From Poseidonibacter antarcticus (GTDB lineage Bacteria > Campylobacterota > Campylobacteria > Campylobacterales > Arcobacteraceae): 64,000 nucleotides of DNA. Both the position numbers and the translations under genes were made by a program. Shown piece after piece: positions 17,782 to 28,400 of the stretch. The notes beneath the pieces were generated by a model. It made no database searches and was not told where the DNA came from. It saw only the letters and a list, made by a program, of their open reading frames with translations. The stretch is from assembly GCF_003667345.1 (NCBI RefSeq), contig NZ_RCWF01000002.1, forward strand, positions 310,001-374,000. The letters are read 5' to 3'. Positions within the stretch are counted from its first letter, which is position 1. Each line of letters opens with the position of its first letter.

Positions 17782-19867
17782 AATTGCACTAGTAGGTCAA
17801 CCAAATGTTGGTAAAAGTATGCTTACAAATGCTATGGGAGACACTACACTTCATGTAGGAAACTTTTCAGGTGTAACTGTAGAAAAAAAAGAGATAAAAT
17901 TTAAATACAAAGATTATTTAATCACTATTGTTGATCTTCCTGGTACATATATGCTTACAAATTATTCTATGGAAGAAAAAGTTACAAGTGACTTTTTGAA
18001 AAATGAAGAGTATGATTTGATTTTAAATGTTGCGGATTCTACGAATCTTGAAAGAAATCTTCAACTTACATCTGAACTTCTTAACCTAGATAAAAAAATG
18101 CTTCTTGCTTTAAATATGTCAGATGAAGCAAAAAAAGAGAAAATTGAAATAAATTCTAAGCTAATGGAAGAACTTATGGGTATTAGTATCACTAAAGTTT
18201 CTGCTGTTACAAAAGAAGGTGTATCAACATTACTTCAAAATATTGTAAATACTTATGAAAATGAAAAAAGAGAAAATAAACTTATTTTTAGTGAAGCAAT
18301 TGAAGAAGAAATACGAAATATTACTGAGCATTTAGAAGAAAATAAATATGAAAGTGAATATTCTTATCGTAAAATTGCAATAGATTTAATAAGTGAAAAT
18401 AAACAAACATACAAAAAATTACACGATGAACCTATTTGGATAACACTTCAAACTATTTTATTAGATGCAATCAAACATATACAAACACATAATGAAGATG
18501 AAGCAATGATAGATATTTTTGCAGAAGAATATATGTCTTTTAACAAAGGAATATTACTTGAAACTGTAAAAGTAAATAAGCTAGATAGTTCTAAAATCAC
18601 TACAACACAAAAAATAGATAATATTCTAATCCACCCTTTTTTAGGAATTCCTATATTTTTATTTTTAATGTGGGGATTATTTCAATTAACATTTGAAGTA
18701 GGTTCTATTCCTATGGATTGGATTGATGCATTTTTTGGATGGTTGGGTGATTTAGTAGGTGCAACTATTGTCAATGATGATTTAAGGTCACTTGTAGTTG
18801 ATGGAATCATAGGTGGAGTTGGTGCTGTTGTTTTATTTGTTCCTAATATTATCATTTTATTTGTAGGAATTGCTCTACTTGAAGGAACTGGATATATGTC
18901 AAGGGTTGCATATTTACTTGATGGTTTCTTCCATAAGTTTGGATTACACGGACAATCTTTTATTCCTTTAGTAACTGGTTTTGGTTGCTCTATTCCTGCT
19001 TATATGGGTGCTAGGATTCTAAAAAATGATAGAGATAGATTATTGACTTTATTTATCATTGGATTTATGAGTTGTGGTGCAAGATTACCTGTTTATGTAT
19101 TATTTATAGGTGCTTTTTTTGAACCTCAATATGCAGGAAATGCTCTTTTTGCTATTTATATTAGTGGTGCTATTCTTGGTATATTATTAGCAAAAGTATT
19201 AAAAATGACTGCTTTTAAAGGTGAAAATGAACCATTTGTAATGGAAATGCCAAAATATAGATTACCCTCTGCTGTTTTAATATGGCATACAGTAAAAATC
19301 AAAACACTAATGTATCTAAAAAAAGCAGGAACATTTATTGCCGCTGCTTCAATACTAGTTTGGTTTTTAAGTAATTATCCAAAAAATGAAGTTTTAACAT
19401 TTGATTACCAACAACAAATAGCAGTAGCACAAGAATCACAAAAAGATGATTTATCAAATCTTTTAAATGAAAAACTTTTAGAACAAAGTTACTTAGGACA
19501 AGTTGGGAAATTTATAGAACCAATATTTGAACCATTAGGAATGGATTGGAAAATGGCAGTTGCCTTACAAACAGGACTAGCTGCAAAAGAAGTTGTAGTT
19601 TCAACGCTTGGAGTTTTATACTCTTTAGGTGGTGATGTTGATGAAGAAAACAGTACTTTACAACAAAGACTATCAGATCATATTCCCTTTGCATCAGCGG
19701 TTGCATTTATTGTAATTATGATGACGTATTTACCTTGTTTGGCTGCAACTGTAGTTTTCTCAAGAGAAGCTGGTGGATTTAAGTATGTACTGTATTTATT
19801 TGCTTTTACAACAACAGTTGCATATTCGTTTGCATTTATTGCTTATAAAGTAGCCTTGCTATTTTAA
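17768..19867 (+). CDS. feoB: Ferrous iron transporter FeoB
   Basis: 699 residues. N-terminal G-protein domain: G1 G-Q-P-N-V-G-K-S at 10-17, switch region H-V-G-N-F-S-G-V-T-V-E, G3 D-L-P-G-T-Y, G4 L-N-M-S-D-E-A. A helical spacer region follows. The membrane part carries the FeoB Gate/core signatures, including L-V-T-G-F-G-C-S-I-P-A with a pore-lining Cys and M-S-C-G-A-R-L-P-V-Y. It imports Fe(II) across the inner membrane. It overlaps feoA and ends at a strong terminator. Iron supply here serves the nearby haem and iron enzymes (catalase, SodB, cytochrome). Confidence 0.96.
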   Translation: MKQIKIALVGQPNVGKSMLTNAMGDTTLHVGNFSGVTVEKKEIKFKYKDYLITIVDLPGTYMLTNYSMEEKVTSDFLKNEEYDLILNVADSTNLERNLQLTSELLNLDKKMLLALNMSDEAKKEKIEINSKLMEELMGISITKVSAVTKEGVSTLLQNIVNTYENEKRENKLIFSEAIEEEIRNITEHLEENKYESEYSYRKIAIDLISENKQTYKKLHDEPIWITLQTILLDAIKHIQTHNEDEAMIDIFAEEYMSFNKGILLETVKVNKLDSSKITTTQKIDNILIHPFLGIPIFLFLMWGLFQLTFEVGSIPMDWIDAFFGWLGDLVGATIVNDDLRSLVVDGIIGGVGAVVLFVPNIIILFVGIALLEGTGYMSRVAYLLDGFFHKFGLHGQSFIPLVTGFGCSIPAYMGARILKNDRDRLLTLFIIGFMSCGARLPVYVLFIGAFFEPQYAGNALFAIYISGAILGILLAKVLKMTAFKGENEPFVMEMPKYRLPSAVLIWHTVKIKTLMYLKKAGTFIAAASILVWFLSNYPKNEVLTFDYQQQIAVAQESQKDDLSNLLNEKLLEQSYLGQVGKFIEPIFEPLGMDWKMAVALQTGLAAKEVVVSTLGVLYSLGGDVDEENSTLQQRLSDHIPFASAVAFIVIMMTYLPCLAATVVFSREAGGFKYVLYLFAFTTTVAYSFAFIAYKVALLF

Positions 19868-19870
19868 AGA

Positions 19871-19899
19871 AAAATAAGAGGATTTTTTCCTCTTATTTT
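19871..19899. terminator. Bidirectional hairpin terminator between feoB and res
   Basis: A perfect 12-bp inverted repeat (19871-19882 and 19888-19899) with a T-rich loop lies between the two convergent operons and includes the res stop codon. Confidence 0.85.
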
Positions 19900-22800
19900 A
19901 GAATCTTATCTACTAACTGCTCATAATCTTTTACACAATCATAAGTAATATTTTCATCTTCTAAAAATTCAAAATATTTTTTAGCATAGGCTATTTTCAA
20001 ATCTTCACTTCCTTTTAATTGTAACTCTTCACAATTTCCTTTTGTTTCAGCTATAAAATATATATCTTTTTTATCACTTCTTTCAAAAACTACTGCCCAA
20101 TCGGGATTGTATCCACCAAGTGGTGTTGGGATTTTGAAATCATTTGGTAGTTTTGCATAGACTACAACTTGTCCATTATCCATATCATAAGCAAAGTTTT
20201 TTTCTACTTTTGAATCAGCTTTTAGATAATCATAAATATGTTTTTTTACTTCTATTGTATCTCCTGTTGTTCTTGATAAATTACATTTGAAGTTTGGAAC
20301 TGTAAAAATATTTGTATCATATTCTTTATTAGTTTTAAAATATTTTATTCCACTTATTATTAGTTTTACTTTTTGTGTATTTATTATCTTTGTTATCTTT
20401 AAAATAAAATCTTCTGGGTTTGCTTTGAACATTGCAAATTTGTTTTCTCTTATTTTTGATAAAATTTCTACTGCTGTTTTTCTAGTAATTTGGCTACTTT
20501 TTACTATTTCACCTATTAAATCATATTTTGTAAAACCTAGTTCATAATCCATTCTTTCATAAGTATTTTGTGCTTCATCTAAAATAGATTTATCTTTTGA
20601 TAAATCATCTATTCTTAAGTTTTCTTTTTGTGTTGAACTAATTATTTGAACCTTTACTTTTTGTACTTCAAGAGTTTGATTTATTGATTCTATACTATTT
20701 TTTATTAACTCTTTTGAATCAATATTTATAGTATAACTTGCTTGTTTATTTATTTTTTGCCATAAAGTTTGAAACTCTTTTTTATAAAAGTTTTCATTTG
20801 GTTCTAGTTTTATTTCATTATTTGATTTATCATTATCTATCATATTTTTTACATTTGCACTTGAACTTGCTTGTTTGATTATTTCTTTTATCTCTTTTTC
20901 AAAACCTTCAAAACTTTGTGGTAATTCAAAATCATCATTTTTAATATCTTTTATAGCCTTTTGACTTATAAACTCATCTTCCCCTATATAACCTTTTTCT
21001 TTCCAATCTTCAAAAAGCTCTTTTGCTAAAGGTTTTGATATTATTAAAACTTCACCTTTTTCATTTTTTAGTGTTATTTTTTCTAAGACTTTTGCTGTGA
21101 TTTTTGTTTCTCGGCTTAGACTTTCTAATATCTCTTTTTGTAAAGTTTTTGCAAATTCATCATAAGATTCACTAGCAATTACAGTTAGGTTATTTATATC
21201 AAAAAATTGTGATTCTAGTTTTGTAAAATCTTGTCTAATTCCATGTTTATCTACACAAATTCTAAGCCCTCGACCTATTTCTTGTCTTTTACTATCTGTA
21301 CTATTTGAGTGTTTTAATGTACATATTTGAAATACATTTGGATTATCCCAACCCTCTTTTAAGGCACTATGAGAAAAAATAAATCTTGTAGGCTCTTTAA
21401 AATCCAAAAGTTTTTCTTTGTCTTTCATAATCAAATCATAAGCATTTACATCTTTTAATATATCACTTTCTTTTGTGATAGCTTTACCTTTTTTATCAAT
21501 AGAAAAATATCCTTTATGAATAGTATTTGTATCAAATTTATCAATATATTTAAAATATTCTTCATCAAAAAGTGTACGGTTTTCTTCTATTACTTTTTTG
21601 TATTCTTCTTCAAAAACCTCTTCATATTCTGATTTTATTTTATTGTTATTTTCATCATAAATTCTATATTTTGCAACCTCATCAATAAAAAATAGACTTA
21701 ATACTTTTATTCCTTTTTCAAATAAAACTTTCTCTTTTTGAATATGACTTTTTATTGTTTCTCTTATTTGTATTCTTCTTAAATGCTTCTCTTCAACACT
21801 TCCTACAACCTCACCTGCACTTAATGTAATTCCATTTAAAAACTTGATTGTATTTGTTCTTGCATCTATTGAAGTTACTATATAAGAATCTTGATATTGG
21901 GCTAAATTTTGTGATAAGTCATATAGATTGTCACCCTCTTGTACTTTTTTGCTCTTTTTTACTATTGAACTTTTTTGTTTTATATCTATTTCTATTAGTG
22001 CTTGGGGATTGTTTTTGCTTAAAATTATTGTATCAAAAAATACATATCCACCTGTTGCACTATCACCTTGTACATCTATGGCTTTTACTGATATTTTTTT
22101 TACTAATTTTTGATTATAAGCATCAATTGCATCAAGGCGATAAATTTTATGAAAATCATCCTTATGAGTTGCACTAAATCTTAATGTAAACAATGCTTTA
22201 AACTCTTTTAACTTTGACTCAGCAGTTTTCCCTAATCTTTGTGGTTCATCTATTATAAGTATTGGTTTTGTTCTATTTAGTACATCTATTGGACGCAATG
22301 ATTGCATTGAATCTTGGTCTTTATATATTTTTCTTGATTCTTTTGAACTTGTTGCAAAAGCTTGATAATTTACTATCATTACTTCTATATTTGAACTATT
22401 TGAAAAGTTGCTAATATTTGTAAGGTTTGAGCTGTTTTTTGTATCGTAGATAAAATATCTTATTGTTTTATTATACTGTTCTTTAAAATGCTCTTTTGTA
22501 ATTTCTAATGATTTATGAACACCTTCTCTTATTGCAATACTTGGAACTACTATTATAAATTTGCTCCATCCATAAAGCTTATTTAATTCAAAACAAGATT
22601 TTGTATAAACATAGGTTTTTCCTGTTCCTGTTTCCATCTCAATTGTGAAGTTTAATCCTGCTTTTAAATCAAGGCTTTGCTTTAATAATGGATCTTTCTT
22701 TTGTACATTTTGGATATTTTCAAGCATATTTATATTTGGTGATAGTTCTTGATTTGAAAATCTTTTGATGATTATTTCTTCTTCAAGGAGTCCATTTTTT

Positions 22801-22916
22801 ACTATTTTTCTATCTATTATATCTTCTCTTAAACCTTTTTCTTGACCTATAAATAAGTCTGTAATAGCCTTTGTGGCTTCACTTTGATAGTTTTGTGTTT
22901 TAAACTGTAGTTTCAT
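19893..22916 (-). CDS. res: Type III restriction enzyme, Res subunit
   Basis: 1007 residues. SF2 helicase/translocase part: Walker A M-E-T-G-T-G-K-T (94-101), D-E-P-Q at 223-226 (the Type III form of the DEAD box), L-R-F-S-A-T-H, and the motif VI region Q-E-I-G-R-G-L-R. The C-terminal PD-(D/E)xK-type nuclease is visible as N-P-D939-W then E957-T-K959. With Mod it should cut DNA after head-to-head recognition of unmethylated asymmetric sites. All catalytic motifs are intact. It starts 1 base after the mod stop, so the two are translationally coupled. Last gene of the four-gene island. Confidence 0.93.
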   Translation of the reverse strand: MKLQFKTQNYQSEATKAITDLFIGQEKGLREDIIDRKIVKNGLLEEEIIIKRFSNQELSPNINMLENIQNVQKKDPLLKQSLDLKAGLNFTIEMETGTGKTYVYTKSCFELNKLYGWSKFIIVVPSIAIREGVHKSLEITKEHFKEQYNKTIRYFIYDTKNSSNLTNISNFSNSSNIEVMIVNYQAFATSSKESRKIYKDQDSMQSLRPIDVLNRTKPILIIDEPQRLGKTAESKLKEFKALFTLRFSATHKDDFHKIYRLDAIDAYNQKLVKKISVKAIDVQGDSATGGYVFFDTIILSKNNPQALIEIDIKQKSSIVKKSKKVQEGDNLYDLSQNLAQYQDSYIVTSIDARTNTIKFLNGITLSAGEVVGSVEEKHLRRIQIRETIKSHIQKEKVLFEKGIKVLSLFFIDEVAKYRIYDENNNKIKSEYEEVFEEEYKKVIEENRTLFDEEYFKYIDKFDTNTIHKGYFSIDKKGKAITKESDILKDVNAYDLIMKDKEKLLDFKEPTRFIFSHSALKEGWDNPNVFQICTLKHSNSTDSKRQEIGRGLRICVDKHGIRQDFTKLESQFFDINNLTVIASESYDEFAKTLQKEILESLSRETKITAKVLEKITLKNEKGEVLIISKPLAKELFEDWKEKGYIGEDEFISQKAIKDIKNDDFELPQSFEGFEKEIKEIIKQASSSANVKNMIDNDKSNNEIKLEPNENFYKKEFQTLWQKINKQASYTINIDSKELIKNSIESINQTLEVQKVKVQIISSTQKENLRIDDLSKDKSILDEAQNTYERMDYELGFTKYDLIGEIVKSSQITRKTAVEILSKIRENKFAMFKANPEDFILKITKIINTQKVKLIISGIKYFKTNKEYDTNIFTVPNFKCNLSRTTGDTIEVKKHIYDYLKADSKVEKNFAYDMDNGQVVVYAKLPNDFKIPTPLGGYNPDWAVVFERSDKKDIYFIAETKGNCEELQLKGSEDLKIAYAKKYFEFLEDENITYDCVKDYEQLVDKILK

Positions 22917-22917
22917 T

Positions 22918-24852
22918 TTATATCACCGATACACTAGAGTTTTGGCTTAGGTCTTGTATGGCGTTTATTTTATCTGTGTCATTTGCAAAACATCCATCTT
23001 TTAGTACTACTTTATATGGATTGTGTGCTTTTATTTTTTCTATAACTTCTAGTGAAATGTTTTGACTAAAACACGCAACTAATTCGCTGTTTTCTAAGAT
23101 AAATATTGTTTTATCATCTACTATTTCTTTTGTGATTTTTAAGTCTAATTCTATTCCTAAATCTAACATAATTTGAAATAATAAATCTAATTCATCTCTA
23201 TCTTCTTTAATATTTGATTCAAGATTAAATAAATCTTTTTGTCCTAAATCATTTGGATGATAATATACATCTTTGAAGTTAGAAGAATCTGTTTTTAAAA
23301 CTCTAAAACCTATGTCTAGGTTTTTGATATTTTCTTTGTCTTTGTTATCTTCTATGATTTTTTCTCCTGCTCTTCTGATTCGTTCTTTTCCTATTTCTGG
23401 AATTGTTTTGTATCCTGCTTTAAAAGCTTCACTTTTTTCATCCGTAACTTCTGAAAGTTGCACCATGATGTATTTTCTATTTCCAATATCTTGGGCATTT
23501 AAGTCAATAACTGCATGAGCTGTTGTTGCTGAACCTGAGAAGAAGTCTAGGATTAGGTCGTCTTTTTTTGTAGATAGAATCATTAATTGTTGAATAAGTT
23601 TAATTGGTTTTGGAGTATCAAAGGGTGAACTATTAAACAAAGATTGTAATAATTTTGTGCCTTTTGTTGCCGTTCCATAACTATTACCGTCAAACCAAGT
23701 ATTAGGTACACTACCAAATTCTTTTTTTTCTTCATAAAAAACTTTTAATTGAGGTCTTCCATCTCCTGTTTTTCCAAAAACTATACGCTTATCAGATAAC
23801 CATTCTTTATAGTTTTTTTCTTCAGTTCTCCAGCATCTTCCATTTGGAGGCATATGTATCTCATTAGTATTTGGATTTATTATAGGATAAGTTAAATTTG
23901 GTCTTATATTAGGTGCGTCAAAAGGATCTGCTTTCCAGATACCTCGTGAATCATTATCTGGATTAGCAAACTTACCCTTATCAAGAGGAATAGGATAACA
24001 AGCAAAAGATTTTTCTTTAAACCATAATTCTTTATTTACTTCTTTTAATCGTCTATTTGTTTGTCTTCTAATTTTTGCATAGCTAACTATATACTCATGA
24101 CTACTACTTAAATCTGTATCATTTTGAATTGATTGCCTTGCTTGCCAAGGAATTTGACTAACAAAATTCCCCTCACCAAAAACCTCATCACAAATCTTTC
24201 TCAAATTATGAACTTCATTATCATCAATTGATATAAAAATAACTCCGTCATCTTTTAGTAAATTTCTTGAAACTAAAAGCCTTTCATACATCATACTTAA
24301 CCAATCACTATGAAATCTTCCATTTGAGTCTGTATTTTTAAATAGTTTGTTTTCTTCTTCATCTTTTAAGCCGATTTTCTCTTCAAAATTTTCTTTGCTC
24401 TCTTTGAAGTTATCTTTATATACAAAGTCTTTTCCTGTATTATAAGGTGGGTCTATATATATCATTTTGATTTTGTTTAGGTAGCTTTCTTGTAGAAGTT
24501 TTAGCACTTCAAAGTTATCACCTTCTATATATAAATTTTGCGTATTTTCAAAATCTTTTGATTCTTCTATACTTGGTCTTAGTGTCTTTTTTATAGGTGT
24601 ATTTGCTTTTAGTAAACTTGCCTTTTTACCTGGCCAATCTAGTCTATATCTTTCATCATCACCTTCAACTATATTTTCACTTAGTATTTGTTTTAAAAGG
24701 TCAAAGTCTACTGCTTTTTTAACTGTGTTTCCATCCTTTTTTTCACTTATTATATTTGGAAAAAGTTTGGCTAGTTTTTCTATGTTTTCATCTGTTATAT
24801 TTGCTGTTTGCATTTTTAGCTTGTTTAACTTGTTTAGCTTTAGTTCATTCAA
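22918..24852 (-). CDS. mod: Type III DNA methyltransferase, Mod subunit (TTG start)
   Basis: 644 residues. An adenine/N4-cytosine methyltransferase of the beta order: catalytic D-P-P-Y at 134-137, then a central target-recognition region (about 230-405), then the AdoMet-binding F-F-S-G-S at 437-441. It modifies one strand of an asymmetric site and directs Res. The most likely start is a TTG at 24852: AAGGA lies 7 bases upstream and the codon overlaps the TGA stop of the DUF4391 gene. The first in-frame ATG is 13 codons later without a good ribosome-binding site. No simple-sequence repeats of the kind that make Mod genes phase-variable are present. Confidence 0.93.
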   Translation of the reverse strand: MNELKLNKLNKLKMQTANITDENIEKLAKLFPNIISEKKDGNTVKKAVDFDLLKQILSENIVEGDDERYRLDWPGKKASLLKANTPIKKTLRPSIEESKDFENTQNLYIEGDNFEVLKLLQESYLNKIKMIYIDPPYNTGKDFVYKDNFKESKENFEEKIGLKDEEENKLFKNTDSNGRFHSDWLSMMYERLLVSRNLLKDDGVIFISIDDNEVHNLRKICDEVFGEGNFVSQIPWQARQSIQNDTDLSSSHEYIVSYAKIRRQTNRRLKEVNKELWFKEKSFACYPIPLDKGKFANPDNDSRGIWKADPFDAPNIRPNLTYPIINPNTNEIHMPPNGRCWRTEEKNYKEWLSDKRIVFGKTGDGRPQLKVFYEEKKEFGSVPNTWFDGNSYGTATKGTKLLQSLFNSSPFDTPKPIKLIQQLMILSTKKDDLILDFFSGSATTAHAVIDLNAQDIGNRKYIMVQLSEVTDEKSEAFKAGYKTIPEIGKERIRRAGEKIIEDNKDKENIKNLDIGFRVLKTDSSNFKDVYYHPNDLGQKDLFNLESNIKEDRDELDLLFQIMLDLGIELDLKITKEIVDDKTIFILENSELVACFSQNISLEVIEKIKAHNPYKVVLKDGCFANDTDKINAIQDLSQNSSVSVI

Positions 24853-25475
24853 TTTTCATCCTTTTGTATGTTTTTTAATTCTTCTTGTAGTTGTGTTTGT
24901 AGTGGTTTTAAGCTTCTTGATAGTTCAAGTTGGCGTTTAAATACTTTTTCTTTTTTGATTTTATTTTCTAGTGTTGAAATCTGTTTTTTAAGCTCTTGTA
25001 TTTCCTTTTCTTTTTTGATTAGTTCATTTAGGTTTAAAGTTTCATTTTTGGTATTTAAAAAAGTTTTTACTGTATTTTCATAAATTTTCTCAAGATTTAT
25101 ATCTTGAAAGTTAAACTCTTTTTTTTCATTCCAAGGTGATAAAAAACATTTGCTATTATCCAAAGTAAATATTGCAAAACAATACTCTTCTTCATAAACA
25201 ATCTCATATAAAATAGGTCTGTTTATTAGCTTTGATATGTTTTTTATAGCCTCTTTTGGTACTTCTTTTTCATTTAGTTTTATTTGGATTATTAGTATTT
25301 CTTTTATATTTTTTGTTTCTGGTGTATTTATACTTTGAGAACATAGTTTATGTTTTAGAGTTATTTTAATTATGCTTTTAAATATTTTTTTTGCATTTTT
25401 AATTTTTTCTTCAAAAACTTTTTTGGGTAAAAATCTATTTACAATACTTGCTGATGGTAGTTTAAAATCGTGCAT
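24849..25475 (-). CDS. DUF4391 domain protein
   Basis: 208 residues, predicted alpha/beta in the first 140, ending in a long charged coiled coil (about 145-205). The pattern (start L-P-x-x-x-x-V-x-x-x-x-P-K, later C-F-L-S-P-W) fits the DUF4391 family, recalled as recurring beside Type III methyltransferases and SNF2-type helicases. No nuclease or ATPase motif is seen. It lies 5 bases after the helicase gene and overlaps mod by 4 bases, so it is part of the same translation-coupled unit. A scaffold or assembly role between helicase and Mod/Res is a guess based on the coiled coil. Confidence 0.75.
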   Translation of the reverse strand: MHDFKLPSASIVNRFLPKKVFEEKIKNAKKIFKSIIKITLKHKLCSQSINTPETKNIKEILIIQIKLNEKEVPKEAIKNISKLINRPILYEIVYEEEYCFAIFTLDNSKCFLSPWNEKKEFNFQDINLEKIYENTVKTFLNTKNETLNLNELIKKEKEIQELKKQISTLENKIKKEKVFKRQLELSRSLKPLQTQLQEELKNIQKDEN

Positions 25476-25480
25476 AAAAA

Positions 25481-28400
25481 CTACTTTATAACCACAAAAG
25501 ATATAAGCTCAAAATCATCTAAGCCTTTTACACTATTTTGTAGAAAGCTTGAAGAATTACCGCTAAAAAGTGATTCTATATCGCTTTGTTCTTTTGTTTG
25601 GATTATTGAACTTATTGATTCATTTAAAAGGTTTGAGTATTCACTCATATCTTTTCCATCATTTGTTTGATTATTAAAAAGAGTATAAACATCATTTAAA
25701 GGCATTTCTTTACCTTTGCAAAGTGTTCGTATTGTATCTAGGGTATTTTTGACATTTAGATGATTTGATAATACTTCTCCATCTTGTGAGATATAAACTA
25801 AATAAAATGGATGTAGTTGATTTGTATTATCTATATTTACATTGTCATTTATATTTTTTAGTACAAAGATTACACCCTCTTTTATATTTTTGCTATTATC
25901 TTTTTTGCAAACTGTATGCACTCCACAACTTACATTTTTTATATCGCCTTTTGTATTTATAAACTCTATTAAGTCCATTCTAAAATCATTTAATCCCAAA
26001 TCTGTAATAGAAATAGAACTATCTATATCTTCTAAATCTACTACTTCATTTTGCATTTTTTGAAGTTGTACTTTTCTAAACTGCATATCACTTGATTTAT
26101 TTGTTAATACATTATCTTCACCTGTAGCTGTTGTATCAACCATAAACATTCGTGTTTCTACTCTATTTTTTAGGTTTATATATTCATCTAGGCTTATTTG
26201 TGGCCAAAAGTTTATTAGTTGGATATATTTATTTTTACTTCCGATTCTATCAACTCGACCAAATCGTTGTATTATTCGTACAGGATTCCAATGAATATCA
26301 TAATTTATAAGCATGTCACAATCTTGTAGATTTTGCCCTTCGCTTATACAATCAGTTGCTATTAAAATATCTAGTTGTTTTTCGTTTGCTTTTAGCTTTT
26401 TGTTTTTTGCAAGTGGTGAAAAATGACATAAGATATTGTTAAACTCATTGTTTATATTTAGTGTTGATTTATTTGTACTAGAACCTGTGATTTTTGCACT
26501 TTGTAAACCTAAAGAGAGATTAAAATCTTTTAAGTTTTCATATAAATAATTTGCGGTATCTGCAAATGCTGTAAATATTATAATTTTATGATTGTTTTTA
26601 TTTATGGGGTTTTGTTTTTTGTTTTGAATTATCTCTTTTAATAAGTTTAGTTTTTCATCATCTTTTGCTTTTACTTTTTCCATATCATATAAAATATTTA
26701 AGGCTATGTCTAAATCTTCTTGTAAGTCGGTTTTCCATCCTAGAGTATTCATATCTTCTAGGTTTATTTTTACTTTTTTACCTATGCTAAACTCTTCATC
26801 AAGCCAAGTTTCATTTTCCATATCTTCAAGTTCAATAATATTTTCATCTTCTATTAAACTTGTTCTATCGCCATTTTCAAAGGCTTCTATTTTTTCGCAT
26901 ATATTTTGAATATTTGTAGCAAATTTATCTAAGGTGATTCTAAAACTATCCACACTACTTTCAAGTCTTTTTAGGAAATTTACTCGCATTAGTATTTTTA
27001 GATTGTTTTCTCTATTTTTTTGTTTTAGTGTTGCTTTATTGTTTATCTTATCATCATAAAGATTACTATAAAAATCAATTTTGCTTTCTAAAATATAGTT
27101 AAATGGTGTATAAACTCCCATATTAAAAGTAGATAATTTTTTATAAATCTCTTCTATTTGCATCACATTATCTAGTTTTGTAATATCACTTCTTACTGTT
27201 TTTGGAGCTAATCTTGTAGGGAATTTTCCAATAGCATTCATATCATAGTATTTTTCTATATGCTTTCTACTTCGTGCAATTGTTACAGAATCCAAAAGTT
27301 TAAAAAAGTCAAAATTTTGATTTAATTCATCTAAAAGTTTTTTTGTACTTCTTTGTTCATTTGGTAATTTTGACCAATTGTTAAACGAAAGTTGTGCTTT
27401 TCTCAAAATTGAATCAATAGAGTTAGAGATATTTAGTTTTTCATCTTTTATATTTGTTTGACCTTCGTAAGCTAGGGCTAATTGGTTTTTCAAATCTTTA
27501 AAACGATTGTTTACAGGTGTTGCACTTAACATCAAAAGCTTAGTTTTCACTCCTGATTTTATGGTATTTAGTAGTTTTTGGTATCTTGTAGTTTTGTCTT
27601 TTCTTGCGTCATTATTTCTAAAATTGTGTGATTCGTCTATTACTATCAAGTCATAGTTTGACCAATTTATACGGCTTAAATCCACACCATTTGAAAAACC
27701 TTTTTCTCTTAAAATATCTGTATGATATAAAACGTGATAGTTAAATCTATCTTTTAAAAGTGGATTGTCTTCATAGTTATTTAAAAATGTTTTCCAGTTA
27801 TCGCCTAATTTTTTAGGACATAAAACTAAAACTGATTTGTTTCTTTCTTGATAATATTTTATAACTCCAAGAGCTGTAAATGTTTTACCAAGTCCTACAG
27901 AGTCTGCTAAAATACAACCATTGTATCGTTCAAGTTTATTTATAAGCCCTAAAACTGCATCTTTTTGAAAGTCATATAAAGTATTCCAAATTACACTATT
28001 TTTGAAACCTGTTTTTTCATTTGCCAAATCATCTTCATTTAAATCTTCTAAAAACTCATCAAATATATGATACAAAATCAAATAATATATAAATTCAGGC
28101 GAATTTTCTTTATAAAGGTTATCAATATAATTTACAACTTCACTTGTAACATCTTTTAAAATATCTTTATCATTCCATACTTTTTCAAAATTATTTAAAA
28201 ACTCTTTTGTAATATTTGAATCTTCCATTTTATTTATGATTCTTAAAGCAGAGTTATCACTTTTATATCCAAAACCAGCACTTGAAAACTCATCAATTCC
28301 TAGATATACAGATTTTTGCTCATTGTTATCAAGAATTAACATAGCTTGAATTGAGTTATTTCCTTTATTTGTTTTAAAGGTAACTTTTTGTTCTAGCCAT

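Noticed and set aside
24800-24852. Repeats at the Mod N-terminus (L-N-K-L-N-K-L-K) as a phase-variation tract
   Set aside because: The DNA repeats are imperfect 9-base units, so slippage would not shift the frame; no tetra- or pentanucleotide tract or long G run is present.
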